Part shown: piece by piece, positions 11,717 to 22,204 of the stretch
Numbering within the stretch: position 1 is the stretch's first letter
How the letters are laid out: each line of letters starts with the position of its first letter
Assembly: GCA_003952965.2 (NCBI GenBank)
Contig: CM025853.1
Location: forward strand, 7,425,007-7,489,006
Reading direction: 5' to 3'
DNA from: Morella rubra
Taxonomy: Eukaryota; Streptophyta; Magnoliopsida; Fagales; Myricaceae
DNA length: 64,000 nt
Translations under genes and position numbers: made by a program
The notes under the pieces: generated by a model
Told to the model about the DNA's origin: nothing
The model's input: only the letters and a program-made list of their open reading frames with translations
Database searches by the model: none

Positions 11717-11857
11717 CTTTAGACTTCAAATGTGCATTGACACTATAGTTTGGGGGCATATTTCTTATGTGTGATTTTAATAAACTTGCTTTCAAAACTT
11801 CTGTCGTATAGTTTCTGTCGAAAAAGGGTATTTGGGTGTTGTATATGACAAATATAA

Positions 11858-13623
11858 GGGAAATTGACATTTTAGTCCCTGAATTTTGGGCACTTTTTCA
11901 ATTTAGTTCTTCACTTTCAAATTTCAAAATTTTGATCCTTCAATCTTCTTTGTTACAAAAACACCTTTTCGTCACTTCTCCATCTAACTTCTTAACAGTG
12001 TTCTCCACCACCTCAGCAGCCATGACAGATGACATAATTTCAGCGCTAGGTCACCGGGACAATGCATGAGCAAAACGTCGTCGTCCTTTTTCATTAAGTG
12101 AAACAAAGCACTCAATTACCCTTTTGCCCTAAAACTAAAAATGCCGCACTCATAACGCAGCACTAACTTAAACGGCGTTGCATTAGAAATCAAGAGAAAA
12201 AGGCAGCATCTCTTGTCCCTAGAGCTCAAAACGCAGCATTCTCACAAACAGTTTGAATGCAAAAAATAAACATCAACAATCCTTTGCTCGAATTGGGATG
12301 CAAATACACAACATGAACCAACTCTGAAAACCGACTGAAAACCAACTAAAAAAACCAACAAAAATCATTTCCTATCGAGTTCTACGACATGAAAAAGATG
12401 AGGTGAGTATCTGCATTGAAACATGGCTCAAGAATTCTTGATCGTCTGGGAGAGTATAACTAGGGGCGCACTTAGCCTATCCCATTGTATATTTTCCTCC
12501 ATTGTCCGCCGCCCATGAGGTGAGTATCTGCAATGAAACATGCAATTTGAGGGCTCTGCAGTAAAGACGAGCATAGTCCATGTAAACCCAATCATCATAT
12601 CGATTATTTCCCACTTTCGAAGTCAAAATTGTTCTCAAATTCTTCAAACCAAAAAAATGGTATTAGTATAGTTCAAAATGCTGGAAGCCCTCATGCAATT
12701 TGAGGGCTCTGCAGTAAAGACGAGCATAGTCCATGTAAATCCAATCTTTATATCGATTATTTCCCACTTTCGAAGTCAAAATTGTTCTCAAATTCTTCAA
12801 ACCAAAAAAATGGTATTAGTATAGTTCGAAATACTGGAAGTTCTAAAATTTTAGAATCCATATAATTGGATTTTGTCCTTCTCTCAAATCTACAAACTAA
12901 CGGACAAGTAAATTGGCTGAAGTTTCATGAAATCATTTCTTTTTCCTTTTTTGGAGAAAGACTACTTTCATTTACCTCGCCCGAAGGCATCAGTCGACGA
13001 AGAATGATTTCCAAGGCCAAGTCAAGCAAATCCAAGAGAGAAATATCCTCGTCCGCCTCTACATTCTCTTCCTTTCAACTAAGACCCATCTTCTTCAATG
13101 TCATGAATCTAGGCACTTGAAAGCAGCTAGTTGCAAGCATCTTCTTCTTGAGCTAGGACACAAGAAAACTTGAAAACTCCCCCCAAGACCATGGTGGTAA
13201 CTCACCCTTCTATGGAGGGAGTGGCTTGTGAGTGAGAGATTGTTCCAAGTGCTGCGTTTTGAGCTCTAGGGATGAGAGATGCTGCGTTTTTCTCTTGATT
13301 TTGAGTGGGACGTCAAGTTAGTGCTGTGTTTTGGGTTTTGGGGCAAAAAGGTAATTTGAGTGCTTTGTTTCACTTAATGCAAGGGATGATGATGTTTTGC
13401 TCATGCGTTGTCCCTGTGACCTGGCGCTGAAATTATGCCATGTGTCATGGCTGTTGAGGTGGTGGAGAGCACTGTTAAGAAGTTGGACGGAGGAGTGAGG
13501 GAAGGGTGGTTTTGTTAAAAAAAAAAAAAAAAAAAAAACTCAAAAAAAAATTTTGAAGTTTGAAAGTGAGGGACTAAATTGAAAAAGTACCCCAAAACCC
13601 AGGGACTAAAATGCTAATTTTCC
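11858..13623. mobile_element. Mutator-like element with long terminal inverted repeats
   Basis: The left end (gggaaattgacattttagtc from 11858) and the right end in reverse complement (ggaaaattagcattttagtc, ending 13623) begin long terminal inverted repeats. These match for about 390 bp (to about 12245 on the left, from about 13230 on the right), including shared blocks 'aaagcactcaa', 'cagcactaactt' and 'gagctcaaaacgcagca'. Long inverted repeats of this style are typical of MULEs. No transposase is present. A clear 9-bp target-site duplication was not found. The interior holds a local 155-bp direct duplication (12540-12695 and 12693-12850) and a gene-like fragment, so it is probably a Pack-MULE. 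Confidence 0.7.
12960..13115 (-). pseudogene. F-box-like gene fragment inside a MULE
   Basis: On the minus strand, after an in-frame stop, the sequence encodes an acidic stretch and then ISLLDLLDLALEIILRRL and MPSGE. This resembles the start of a plant F-box domain (usual pattern LLDLPDLALECILERLSPS). Only about 30 residues match and the fragment is broken, so it cannot encode an F-box protein. It may be a host exon captured by the surrounding MULE. The identification rests on pattern memory only. Confidence 0.35.
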
Positions 13624-13639
13624 TAACATAATTACCCTA

Positions 13640-15600
13640 CAACTTTTAGAACTACATCTTTTCATGGATCAAGTCATGTCTCTTCACTAAGGCTTGCATG
13701 TGAAAATGTAAATTATGTGTGAATGATATAAGAAGAGGATTTAAAGGTTTTGTTATCACTCTTGGGCTGCTTTTTTTTTTTCCTAAGCGATCACTCTTGG
13801 GCTTCGTAAATGATAAATGGTCGTTCAACTGCATTTATGAGACTTTGGGATGGTCTTAAATAGGCCTCATAAGAAAACTAGTTGTTTCTAGCCGTTTGAG
13901 GTCTATCTGTCAAAAATGTCGTTGGACCGATCGACCGCTTACGTCATCCAATCGACTGCTGTAAGTTACCATTACCCCAATGGTCAAAAAGTCAAAACAA
14001 CTATTTTTTAAAATAGTACCTAGTCGACTGTTTCATGAGGCAGTTGATTCCCTGGTCAGCCGGTTCATAGAACCTGGTCGACCTTCTCAGAACCAAAGGT
14101 TGATTTAAGGGTTAATGACCATTTTGGCCCTTGGGTTTTACACCCTTTTTCAAAATGGTCCCTGGGTTTGAAATTTGCTCAAATCAGTTCCTAAGTTATT
14201 GTTGTTTGTCAATTTAATCCTTCCGTTCAATTTCTTCCTTTACATGCACAGTCAGCAAACGACAAGACACGTCACACCCAATAAGATCCTGCCACGTGTA
14301 CCAATTTGAAAAAAAAAACTCACAAAAGGTTGTCCATGTAGGCATCTTCGTTAAAAAATAAAATAAAAAATCGAATAGAGGGAGGTCCCCCTTCGCGCAA
14401 GGGAGCCCAGATCTGGGCTCCCCATCGCCGAGGTGGCCACAAGCCACGCCCGTAGCTCACCTGATAAGGGGTGGCCAGGAGCCACCCACCCCGGCTACGA
14501 TCTGGGCTCCCTCACGGTAGTGGCCGAGCCAACCCCAGATCTGGCCTCCCCCTGTTCGATTTTTTTTTTTTAACTGAGATGCCTATGTGGACAGCCTTTG
14601 TGAGTTTTTTTTTTCAAATTGGTATACATAGGTATGATGAGTCTCGCCGTTAGCTGACTGTATATGTAAGGGACGGAATTGGACGGAAGGATTAAATCGA
14701 CAAACAACAATAACCTAAGAACTGATTTAAGCAAATTTGAAACCCAGGGACCATTTTGAAAAGGGTGTAAAACCTAGAGACCAAAATGGTCATTAACCCT
14801 TGATTTAAAGATAAAATCATGTGGTCGATTACTTCACTAGGCGTTCGATCCCCTGGTCAATTGATGCATTAAACTTGGTCTACCTCTACAATTAATCCAT
14901 CAGCTAATTCAACTAAAAATACGATTTTAACCTTTTTGGTCGCCCAATTTTAAAGACCAACTCCTCATAAGTATAAATAAGATTTGAGTGTTTTTATGGG
15001 GATAATTCGAAGTCACCTAAAATATATTTTGATATTCAAACAAGTGATAAAACAATTTATGTATGTTTTGAAAAATATGCAAGTGTGTAGTTCAAATCCT
15101 TGTTAAAGATGGAGTCTAGAGTTACAAAAATTACCCCAGTAACTCGAGTCTTCACTTTTTGAGGCACTTCCATTGAATTGATCATTACTTGTTCGTTTTG
15201 TCCTCGTATTGAATCTTCTTTTCTTATTAACTCAATTCTTTTATTGTTATTATCAAAACATCGATTGTGACTAAAAGCCAACAGCACCATGACTGTGTCA
15301 TAGGCATCGTCATAAATCTTGCATCAATGAGAGCTCAGAATAAGAGTTTAGAAGTTCACTTATAGTAGGATGCTTGTTTGGACTAAGCTCTTCTTTCATC
15401 AGTCTCGAGTTATAGAGATTAGAAACGCTAATAACTGTTATTCTTATTTTGTGATGGTTGAAACATGTTCGATCATCTTTCCCATTAAGAAAGAGGAGAC
15501 TAGTGTTGGAGAACTCCCTCGTTATCGTACGTGCAAATCTCATCACATACGACTCGCACAAAGACTCCTAAATCCATCCCGAGCCTTTTATTCCACCTCT
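13640..15600. other. LTR-like DNA around the nested MULE
   Basis: Flanking the MULE at 14109-14799 are stretches with repeated 'gtcgac' and 'tcgact' phrases and 'cctggtcaac'-type blocks, reminiscent of an LTR U3 region. Boundaries could not be set. No gene is recognised. Confidence 0.35.
14109..14799. mobile_element. Non-autonomous MULE with 9-bp target-site duplication
   Basis: The 691-bp element is flanked by identical 9-bp repeats TTGATTTAA (14100-14108 and 14800-14808). Both ends begin gggttaatgaccattttgg in opposite orientation, with further matched blocks ('caaaatggtccctgggt', 'gtttgtc-atttaatccttcc'). The 9-bp duplication and long inverted repeats define a Mutator-type insertion. The centre is GC-rich, with repeated 'ccagatctgggctcccc' blocks and no gene. 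Confidence 0.85.
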
Positions 15601-15887
15601 TCTCTCCAATCCTCTATTGTTAGCCCAAGGTTGTTTTGCAAACAATCTATATTTGATTTTGATGATAACAAATATTCTAAGTTTTGAAGACTTTTAGATT
15701 TTATATTGTCAATCCACTTTTCTAAAGGATTTATTTCAAATATTGAGGTTATCTCACTAAAATAATTCTAAATGTACTTAAACACCTTTTCATAAGTTGA
15801 TGAAATCAATCTTCATATTGTAGGTGCATTAAGATATGTTGAAATGGATTGGACACTGTCAAAGAAGCAAATTTTTCTCTCAAGTAT

Positions 15888-16155
15888 TGATAGTGTCGAC
15901 ACATTGCATAATGGTGTCGACATATTGCACTGGCACCTGAGACAACATTTTCAAACCAAGTTTTATGGTGTCATCACATTGTCTAATGGTGTCGACACAT
16001 TGCACTGACACCCGAGACACCTATTCCAGACCAATTCATGGTGTCGACACATTGAGGTCTAGTGTCGACACACTGTACTGTCTCCGGAGAGCACAACTCT
16101 AAATCAAATTTTGATGTGTCAACACATGCTAACCATGTGTCAACACATACCCCGA
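15888..16155. repeat. Array of GTGTCGACAC palindromes in the LTR
   Basis: At least eight sites match or closely match GTGTCGACACATTG. Several are perfect 10-bp palindromes; the last two are GTGTCAACACA variants. Sites come in pairs about 25 bp apart. The array is 100-380 bp upstream of the TATA box, where LTR U3 enhancer repeats usually lie. A role in transcription is inferred. Confidence 0.75.
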
Positions 16156-16266
16156 GTTTGAAGAAAATTTGAAACAACGTCAAATCACTCAAATTGCTCC
16201 CAAATGACTCTACTGCCCTTCCAACGGTGCTATTGATGACTTTGAAGACCGTTGAAGACAAAGAAG

Positions 16267-16280
16267 GTTTAAATATAAAA
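16267..16280 (+). promoter_or_regulatory. TATA box of solo LTR copy 1
   Basis: TTTAAATATAAAA, followed by a purine-rich leader. It lies downstream of the palindrome array. The equivalent site in copy 2 is CTTTAAATAGA near 39994. Confidence 0.45.
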
Positions 16281-16920
16281 AGTGAGAGACAAAGAGACAA
16301 TGATTGTGCTTTTACACTTGCAATTACTCATACCAAGAAAGAGAAAGTGCTTTGAAGAAGAGAGAAGACTACTCATACCAAGAAAGCTTGTGATTTCCTT
16401 GCCAAACTTCAGCTTTCTACATAGAATCTTGTTCTCTTGTGCACCGATATACTTTTCACTTGTTTTATACGGCTTTAAGAGCCAATCGTTGATATTTCCT
16501 TTTTACTCATCCTTGTAAACACTTGAGTGTTTGGGTAAATACTTATCCTACTCGTTGGGTAGAAGAAATCCTTTAGGTTTTGGGATTTGTGAAGTGAGTT
16601 AAAGCGTGAGCTCGAAAAACACTTTGTAAAGGTTCCTTAGCACCCAGAAGCTAAGGTGTATTTGCTATTTGAAGAATAGTAAAGGAAGCCCAAGGAAGTC
16701 AATAGCCTTGGGGGTGGACGTAGGCAAGTGTTAGCCGAACCACCTAAAATTACGGTGTCATCTCTAACTCTATCTCTCCTTTATACTCGTTCATATTTCG
16801 TTTTGTGGTGTTGTTTGCTTTACTGTTATACTACTCAAATTTATCTTGAAAAAGTTTTAAAATTTATTAAAACCCAAGTCACCCCCCCCCTCTTGGGTTG
16901 TTATTTAGACTTACATCTAT

Positions 16921-17330
16921 CAAACTTGCGTTCCCCAAGCGAAATGGGGGATCGCCTTTCCTTCGCCTATCATATGTATCGGCTTGGCTTCATCCAAAAC
17001 CAAGGAGCCATTTTGGCAGGCGCATGCGTGTAGGAAGGCCGACCACTACATAAGCTAAAAGCCTACAACTACAAGCCAAGCCAGAAGCAACTCGCTTCTA
17101 TTCTTGTTGGGATTGGCTATAGATGGGGAATCTATAGATCATAGTAGTTCGCCAACCTCTCTAAGTAACATACGATACAATTTCACTTCACGGCATGGCC
17201 AAAAAAAAGAAAGAGCTTCGCTCGGTGGGCCTTCCCACGCTGACAAATGCCTCCTTTCTCTTCTCTGAAGGCCACAACGAACAAGTAGGATAGGTATTCA
17301 AACCTATATAGAAAAACTTCAACAGATTTA
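16921..17330. other. Possible organelle-derived segment
   Basis: This block is less AT-rich than its surroundings and has a different texture ('ccaagcgaaatgggggatcg', 'ggcatggccaaaaaaaag', 'gcctcctttctcttctctg'), suggesting plant mitochondrial DNA transferred to the nucleus. No mitochondrial gene was positively identified. Confidence 0.25.
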
Positions 17331-18147
17331 CATTCTGTCGTATTTGACCACTCGACCACTCTCCCATTTCCTTAAAGATATTTAATTTTTATTGGAGTTT
17401 GTAAAAAGGTATAGAAAGAGAAGATTTGATATAACTTTTTAATAAAAAAATTATTGATGTTTAGTGAAAAGGTATGGAGACACTACAAAAAATTTGACTC
17501 TTTGGAACGGATTTTGAATTCCATACCAAAAAAAAAAATTCTATTTTTTGCACGGAAATTCAAACCATCCCAAAAAATTCATCTTTTTGTAACAGATTTT
17601 TTTTTGTTTTTTTAGACGTCCCAAAAACTTCATCTCTTTTGTGACAATTTTTTTTTTCGAGACAAAATTATCCATCTCCAAAAAAAAAATTTGGTTTTTT
17701 TGGATGAAACAGTATCGTTGCAAAAAAGAGTAGTTTTAGGGACAGATTCATCCATCACGAAATCCTAGTTTGAACTTAAAAATACTCTTTTGGGCGGAAC
17801 GTTATTGTTTAAGATGAAACGCAAATGTGTCCCAAAAGATTCCCACCGTTGGAACAAATTAAGACACATTCTAATGCCCATTTTGACTCCCGTTTGAAAC
17901 CAAACCATCCTTTCGAACTGAAACGAATATCTCTGTATGCAACTGCTCACATTTGTCCTTAAACAACACTGTTCAAACAAATGAGAATCTTTTTGGGACG
18001 CCTGGTTCTCATCCTGAAAAACCTAACAATGATCAAAAGCATTCAAACTCTATTCCCACCTCCCAAAATAAATGCACATCCCATCGTCATCAATTTTATC
18101 ATTTTTTATTACCGTTCAAATTAGGGGGTCAGCCGTTCCAACAAATT

Positions 18148-18222
18148 AAGAACGTTCAGAATATGAAACGTTATATAACAAACGATTTCTGACGTTCAGA
18201 ATATGAAACGTTATATAACAAG
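18148..18222 (+). promoter_or_regulatory. Duplicated TATA-containing segment
   Basis: The phrase 'acgttcagaatatgaaacg' followed by TTATATAACAA occurs twice in direct orientation (about 18148-18182 and 18192-18222). A CT-rich leader-like stretch follows. Within a CACTA-type element this could be its promoter. The role is inferred. Confidence 0.35.
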
Positions 18223-18804
18223 CCTCATTTTCTCACATTCTCTTAAACTCACAAAATCTCTCAAACTCTCTCAATCTTGACCTTCCATTTTGGTTCCATG
18301 GAACTCTTATTTCACAATCTCTACACACTCCAACTATGTGTTTTAATGCATTTTAACAGATTAAACAATATTTTTTTGTAGTTTTTATCCATTGATTTTT
18401 GTTTAGTTATTTTGATTTGAATATGTTAAAAAAACTTGAAAAATACGTTCATGTTCATGAATGTATATGTTTCTAGTTAGCTTAAGATTGTTTGGGATTG
18501 ATTTTTACATAGAAAACTAGTTTTTCAAGGAGTTTGAAAATGGCCGAGTCGATCCCCCATTTTTGTTTTCGTGTAACAGTGTTCGAATGATTGGTTGTTA
18601 CGTTCGAATGTTTGTTCCTTAAACGCATCAAGGGGGCCTATCCTACTATGGAGCCTTCTATGGCATTGCAGCCTGAAGAGATCTTTTGACTGATGATAGG
18701 AAAGTATCATTATTTGATTCAATCATCCCTGTCGCAAAAATCCTACCTGGCTTTTGGTGTATCCTTCGCCTTATTTTTGCCCACAACATTGACTCGCGGC
18801 TCCA

Positions 18805-19235
18805 TCAGGTAGTGTGCATAGCCAACCGAACATAGCTCATGTTGATGGTAGCATGTTTGGAGCCGTTCGACCTCCTTGCCTTCATGTTCCATACGATCTA
18901 GACCGAGTCTCAATCGATGAGTTTGGTTCAGGGTCTACCATACGGGGTGATGTTGAGCCAATTTTTGCTAGATGTTGGGGTTGTACTCAGGCGTTATGAG
19001 CCAACGGTGAAGCAGCTCGACTCAATCAACGCTGTGACGGCTCGATGTAGCTTCACACAGGAAACAAGGTCACATTGTCCAAGTGATGCACTACAGTCTA
19101 AGATTCCAAATCATGTTGTTAAGGAGCTGGTCGGGTCTTTTGCTAGAGCAGCTCATTCTCAGCATTCACCAGCAGCTTTGCTTCAGGATGTAAAGTGGCA
19201 CATTCGAGCTGACCCTCGCTCCCCTGATCAATAGT
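18805..19235 (+). pseudogene. Decayed 'putative plant transposon protein' ORF
   Basis: The open stretch from 18917 encodes LPYGVMLSQFLLDVGVVLRR, then YEPTVKQLD, ending at a stop at 19232-19234. It parallels the 25.5-26.7 kb ORF (LPYGVFLT..FLFYRGVVIGN) and the 3.85-kb piece. A coiled-coil-like acidic tail (EALKEGREDIVERIEDVEKG) follows after a stop. Upstream coding is split between frames. It resembles the PF20167 type, whose function is unknown. Confidence 0.5.
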
Positions 19236-19934
19236 CTGGCAGTAATGGACTAGAGACAGTCAGATTGAGTCGAGGCAGCAAACATTGGAGGAGGCTCTAA
19301 AGGAGGGCCGGGAAGACATCGTGGAGAGGATAGAAGATGTCGAGAAGGGCTTGTGATGGAGCTAAAGAAAAAGAAGATCCTTTAGAATTTTTCATATTAT
19401 TTGTAATTTATTTACGCTTATTTCAGCTACGAACAGTTATTTGTACAAATATAGTATTTTTGTTTCATGGTCTAATTTAAATTTAGGTTTATGCATATTT
19501 TTACTTGGTAATTAAATTATTATTAAAAAGAAATAAGACGAAATATTAGGAAATATGTAATAATATGATAAAATTATTTGTTAAGAAATCTCAAAATAAA
19601 ATCACATATAATTCTCTATTCTTCGAACGATAAAAAACGTTAGAATGTATAGTAATATTGACGATGTTGTTTTATGCTAGAGATAACCATTCCAATGTAC
19701 AAGCATAAAGCGTTTGAATGTTTTCTCTGAGCATCATTAGAACGCATTGTAACGGTCGTTATAAAAGAATGAACAATGGTTAGACTATCATTCAAACACA
19801 TTTTATGCTTGGAACGACTGCGCTTTATGATCGCATAGTCATTTGAGCGGTCTCTATGTGAATGTTAGAATGGTTATTCAAAGTAAAGACGAAATGAACA
19901 AAGGAAACAAAATAGTAAAATGACTTAAAAATTA

Positions 19935-20530
19935 GTACTAATTACACTTTTATACGGTGAAGAATATTGTGTTAATGATTTATATAACATACTCCAATTA
20001 GTACTAATAAGATTTTCATACTCATATACTTGTGTTATTTACATTGTGTTTATTATACTTACACATTATTAAGTGGTAATAAAATTTTATACTCCCATAC
20101 ATGTATTGCGATACGTACGTACATGTTTAAATAACATTTTGCTTGTAATTTATTACGTATATCATTATGTAGTAATGAGATTTTCATACATGTACTATCA
20201 TACTTACAAAGTTAATAACATTGTGTTTATAATATACTTACACATCATTAAGTATTAATAAGATTTTCATACTTTTATACATGTGCTATGACATTTATAT
20301 GTGTTTGTAATTACTTACACATCATTAAGTACTAATAGAATTTTTCATACTCTTGCTCATACATGTATTATCATACTTACATAGATAAAAATTATGTTTA
20401 TTATACTTATATATAATTAAGTACTAAAAAGATTTTCATACTCCTATACATGTGCTATAATACATCTATAGTTAATAAAATTATGCTTATAATTTAATTA
20501 CATATCATTTAAGTAATAATCACATTATTT
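19935..20530. repeat. Tandem repeat, unit about 90-100 bp
   Basis: About six imperfect copies of a unit containing 'gattttcatac', 'tacatgtgctat', 'catacttaca', 'taataaaattgtgttta' and 'tacttacacatcattaagta'. It is AT-rich and non-coding, inside the CACTA-type element. Confidence 0.7.
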
Positions 20531-21304
20531 TCAAGTTTTGGAGATTACCGTTTGAACATAAATATATCGATCGAACGTAAAAAAGTAAGAAACAACATTG
20601 TTTCATTATCAAAGCACAGTTTGAATGGACGTCAAAAAATTGTTAAACGTTGTTTGACAACTAACGACCCCGCTCAGAGAAAAAAATTTACATTTGGACG
20701 TATGAAAAATAGAGTTCAAATGGATATTTATGTATGAAATTATTCCCGTCTCTTTTTTGGAGTACCGTTCTAACATAAATCAAGAATGTTCGAATGGACG
20801 CCCGAAACACAAGTACCACAGACGAGACTATGAGCCCCCATTTCGCCGCAACCTCTCAAAACACCAAAAAATCATCCAATTTTCTTTTTTGCATTGTTTC
20901 TTACGTTTTTTGTCTTATTGTTGTAGGAAAATACTCAATGATGGAGCTTGCTTGTGTTTGGAGGTGAGTTTTATCAATTTAATTAAAATTTATTAGTTTT
21001 TAGGTATAAATTTTTATTGTTGTGCTTTGAATTAGTGGACGAAATTGATATTTAAATGCTCATGGTAGTTTCATATGTTTTAGGGGTGTTGAATGCATAT
21101 TTTAGGAATAAAAAACATGTTTTTGGGATTGATTGAGAGTTTTTGGATAGTTGTTCTTGCGGTAATTTCGTTGTTTTTGCAAGTGTTCAAACCCTATAAA
21201 AGTTCCATTCGAACGGTGTTGTAAAATGTTAAATTTTCAGGGATGACACTTACCTTTGAATGAAAGATTTTACACCATTCGGAATGTTTTTGTTCCCGTT
21301 TTTT

Positions 21305-21865
21305 TAACTTTTTTTTAGAAAGATTAAAAGCTTTGCATTCTGCACCACAAATGTAAATAAAAGGTGTTGGGGCCTCAGGGTTTTTGCATCACTGTAACAA
21401 TATTAACATCCAGAAGAAACTAATGGAGAGAATAACAAAATATGATACAACATTTCCAAACTCATCTTTCATTGTATAGAAAGAAATAGAGAGCAATATC
21501 TAGGTCAGTAGGGTCAACTTCTGAAAAACTTTTGGCCATACATCAACCTACAAAGCAGTTAGGAAAAATAATTGTGGCATCAAATTTGCCTCCTTCCAAT
21601 CTAGAGTATGCTAAGAATTGTTTTTAGGTGTGAAGTGTGGGCAAAAGGTTTTCAGAAGTCTACCCTACTGCTAAAGTATTGCTCTCTATTTCTTTCCATA
21701 CAATGAAAGATGACAGGTTTGACAATGTTGGATCAACTTTTGTTATTATCTCCATTAGTTTCCTCTGGATCTTAATATTGTTACAATGATGCAAAACTAT
21801 TCGAGGCTAAGGACTTTTCATTTAGATTTGTTATGCAGAATGCAGAACTTTTAATTTTCCTAAAA
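21305..21865. repeat. Large inverted repeat (hairpin)
   Basis: The left arm (about 21305-21545) and the right arm (about 21640-21865) are reverse complements for roughly 225 bp, clearly above 80 percent by eye. Shared blocks include 'gcattctgca', 'tgtaacaatattaa', 'gaaactaatggag', 'tctttcattgtat', 'gaaagaaatagagagcaata' and 'cagtagggt'. The loop is about 100 bp. Transcripts would form a long near-perfect duplex, a possible siRNA source or foldback transposon. Confidence 0.8.
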
Positions 21866-22204
21866 AAATAAAAAAAAAACATTTTGACGTGTTCGAACTA
21901 GAACAATCCGTCTGAACGTATAAACATGTTAGATATAATCATTCACTTACATCAGTCCTGTCTGAGGCCTTAGTTTTTCCTAGGCTGGGGATTGGAGCAC
22001 CTTCTCCAGAACGACATCGAGTAGTTGTATAGGTAAGTTATATATATTTTTATTCTGCTCACTTTTTTTAATATTATTTTTGTTAATAATTTAAGCATTT
22101 ATTAATTACAATTTCTAATTCTGGAAGACAAGAATACAGAAGAGTTGCAAAAAGTCTTGAAGCAATTAGACCCACCACAACAACCAAGATAGACTATTTG
22201 TTTT

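Larger units (their letters stand above)
15618..16915 (+). mobile_element. Solo LTR (family A, copy 1)
   Basis: The element begins TGTTAGCCCAAGGTTG, ends ...GACTTACA and is flanked by perfect 5-bp repeats TCTAT (15613-15617 and 16916-16920). TG...CA ends with a 5-bp target duplication define an LTR. No internal retrotransposon domains follow, so it is a solo LTR left by recombination. It carries an array of GTGTCGACAC motifs, a TATA box, and conserved downstream blocks ('ggtagaagaaatcct', 'gggggtggacgtaggcaagt', 'acccaagtcacccc'). A second copy lies at 39315-40705 and a truncated inverted copy at 60534-61440. Confidence 0.88.
17481..22204 (+). mobile_element. CACTA-type element with GAACG/TTCGAA subterminal motifs
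   Basis: The start at 17481, CACTACAAAAAATTTGACTC, is a canonical CACTA terminus, followed by repeated 'acggattttgaa' and 'gtcccaaaaa' subterminal phrases. From 17.8 to 21.9 kb there are many copies in both orientations of a motif like CGTTCGAATGGACG (for example near 18582, 18601, 19709, 20590, 20625, 20785, 21210 and 21890). It contains a decayed transposon-type ORF at 18.8-19.2 kb, a tandem repeat and a large hairpin. No matching inverted terminus was found before the next CACTA terminus at 22205, so the right boundary is uncertain. Confidence 0.6.
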
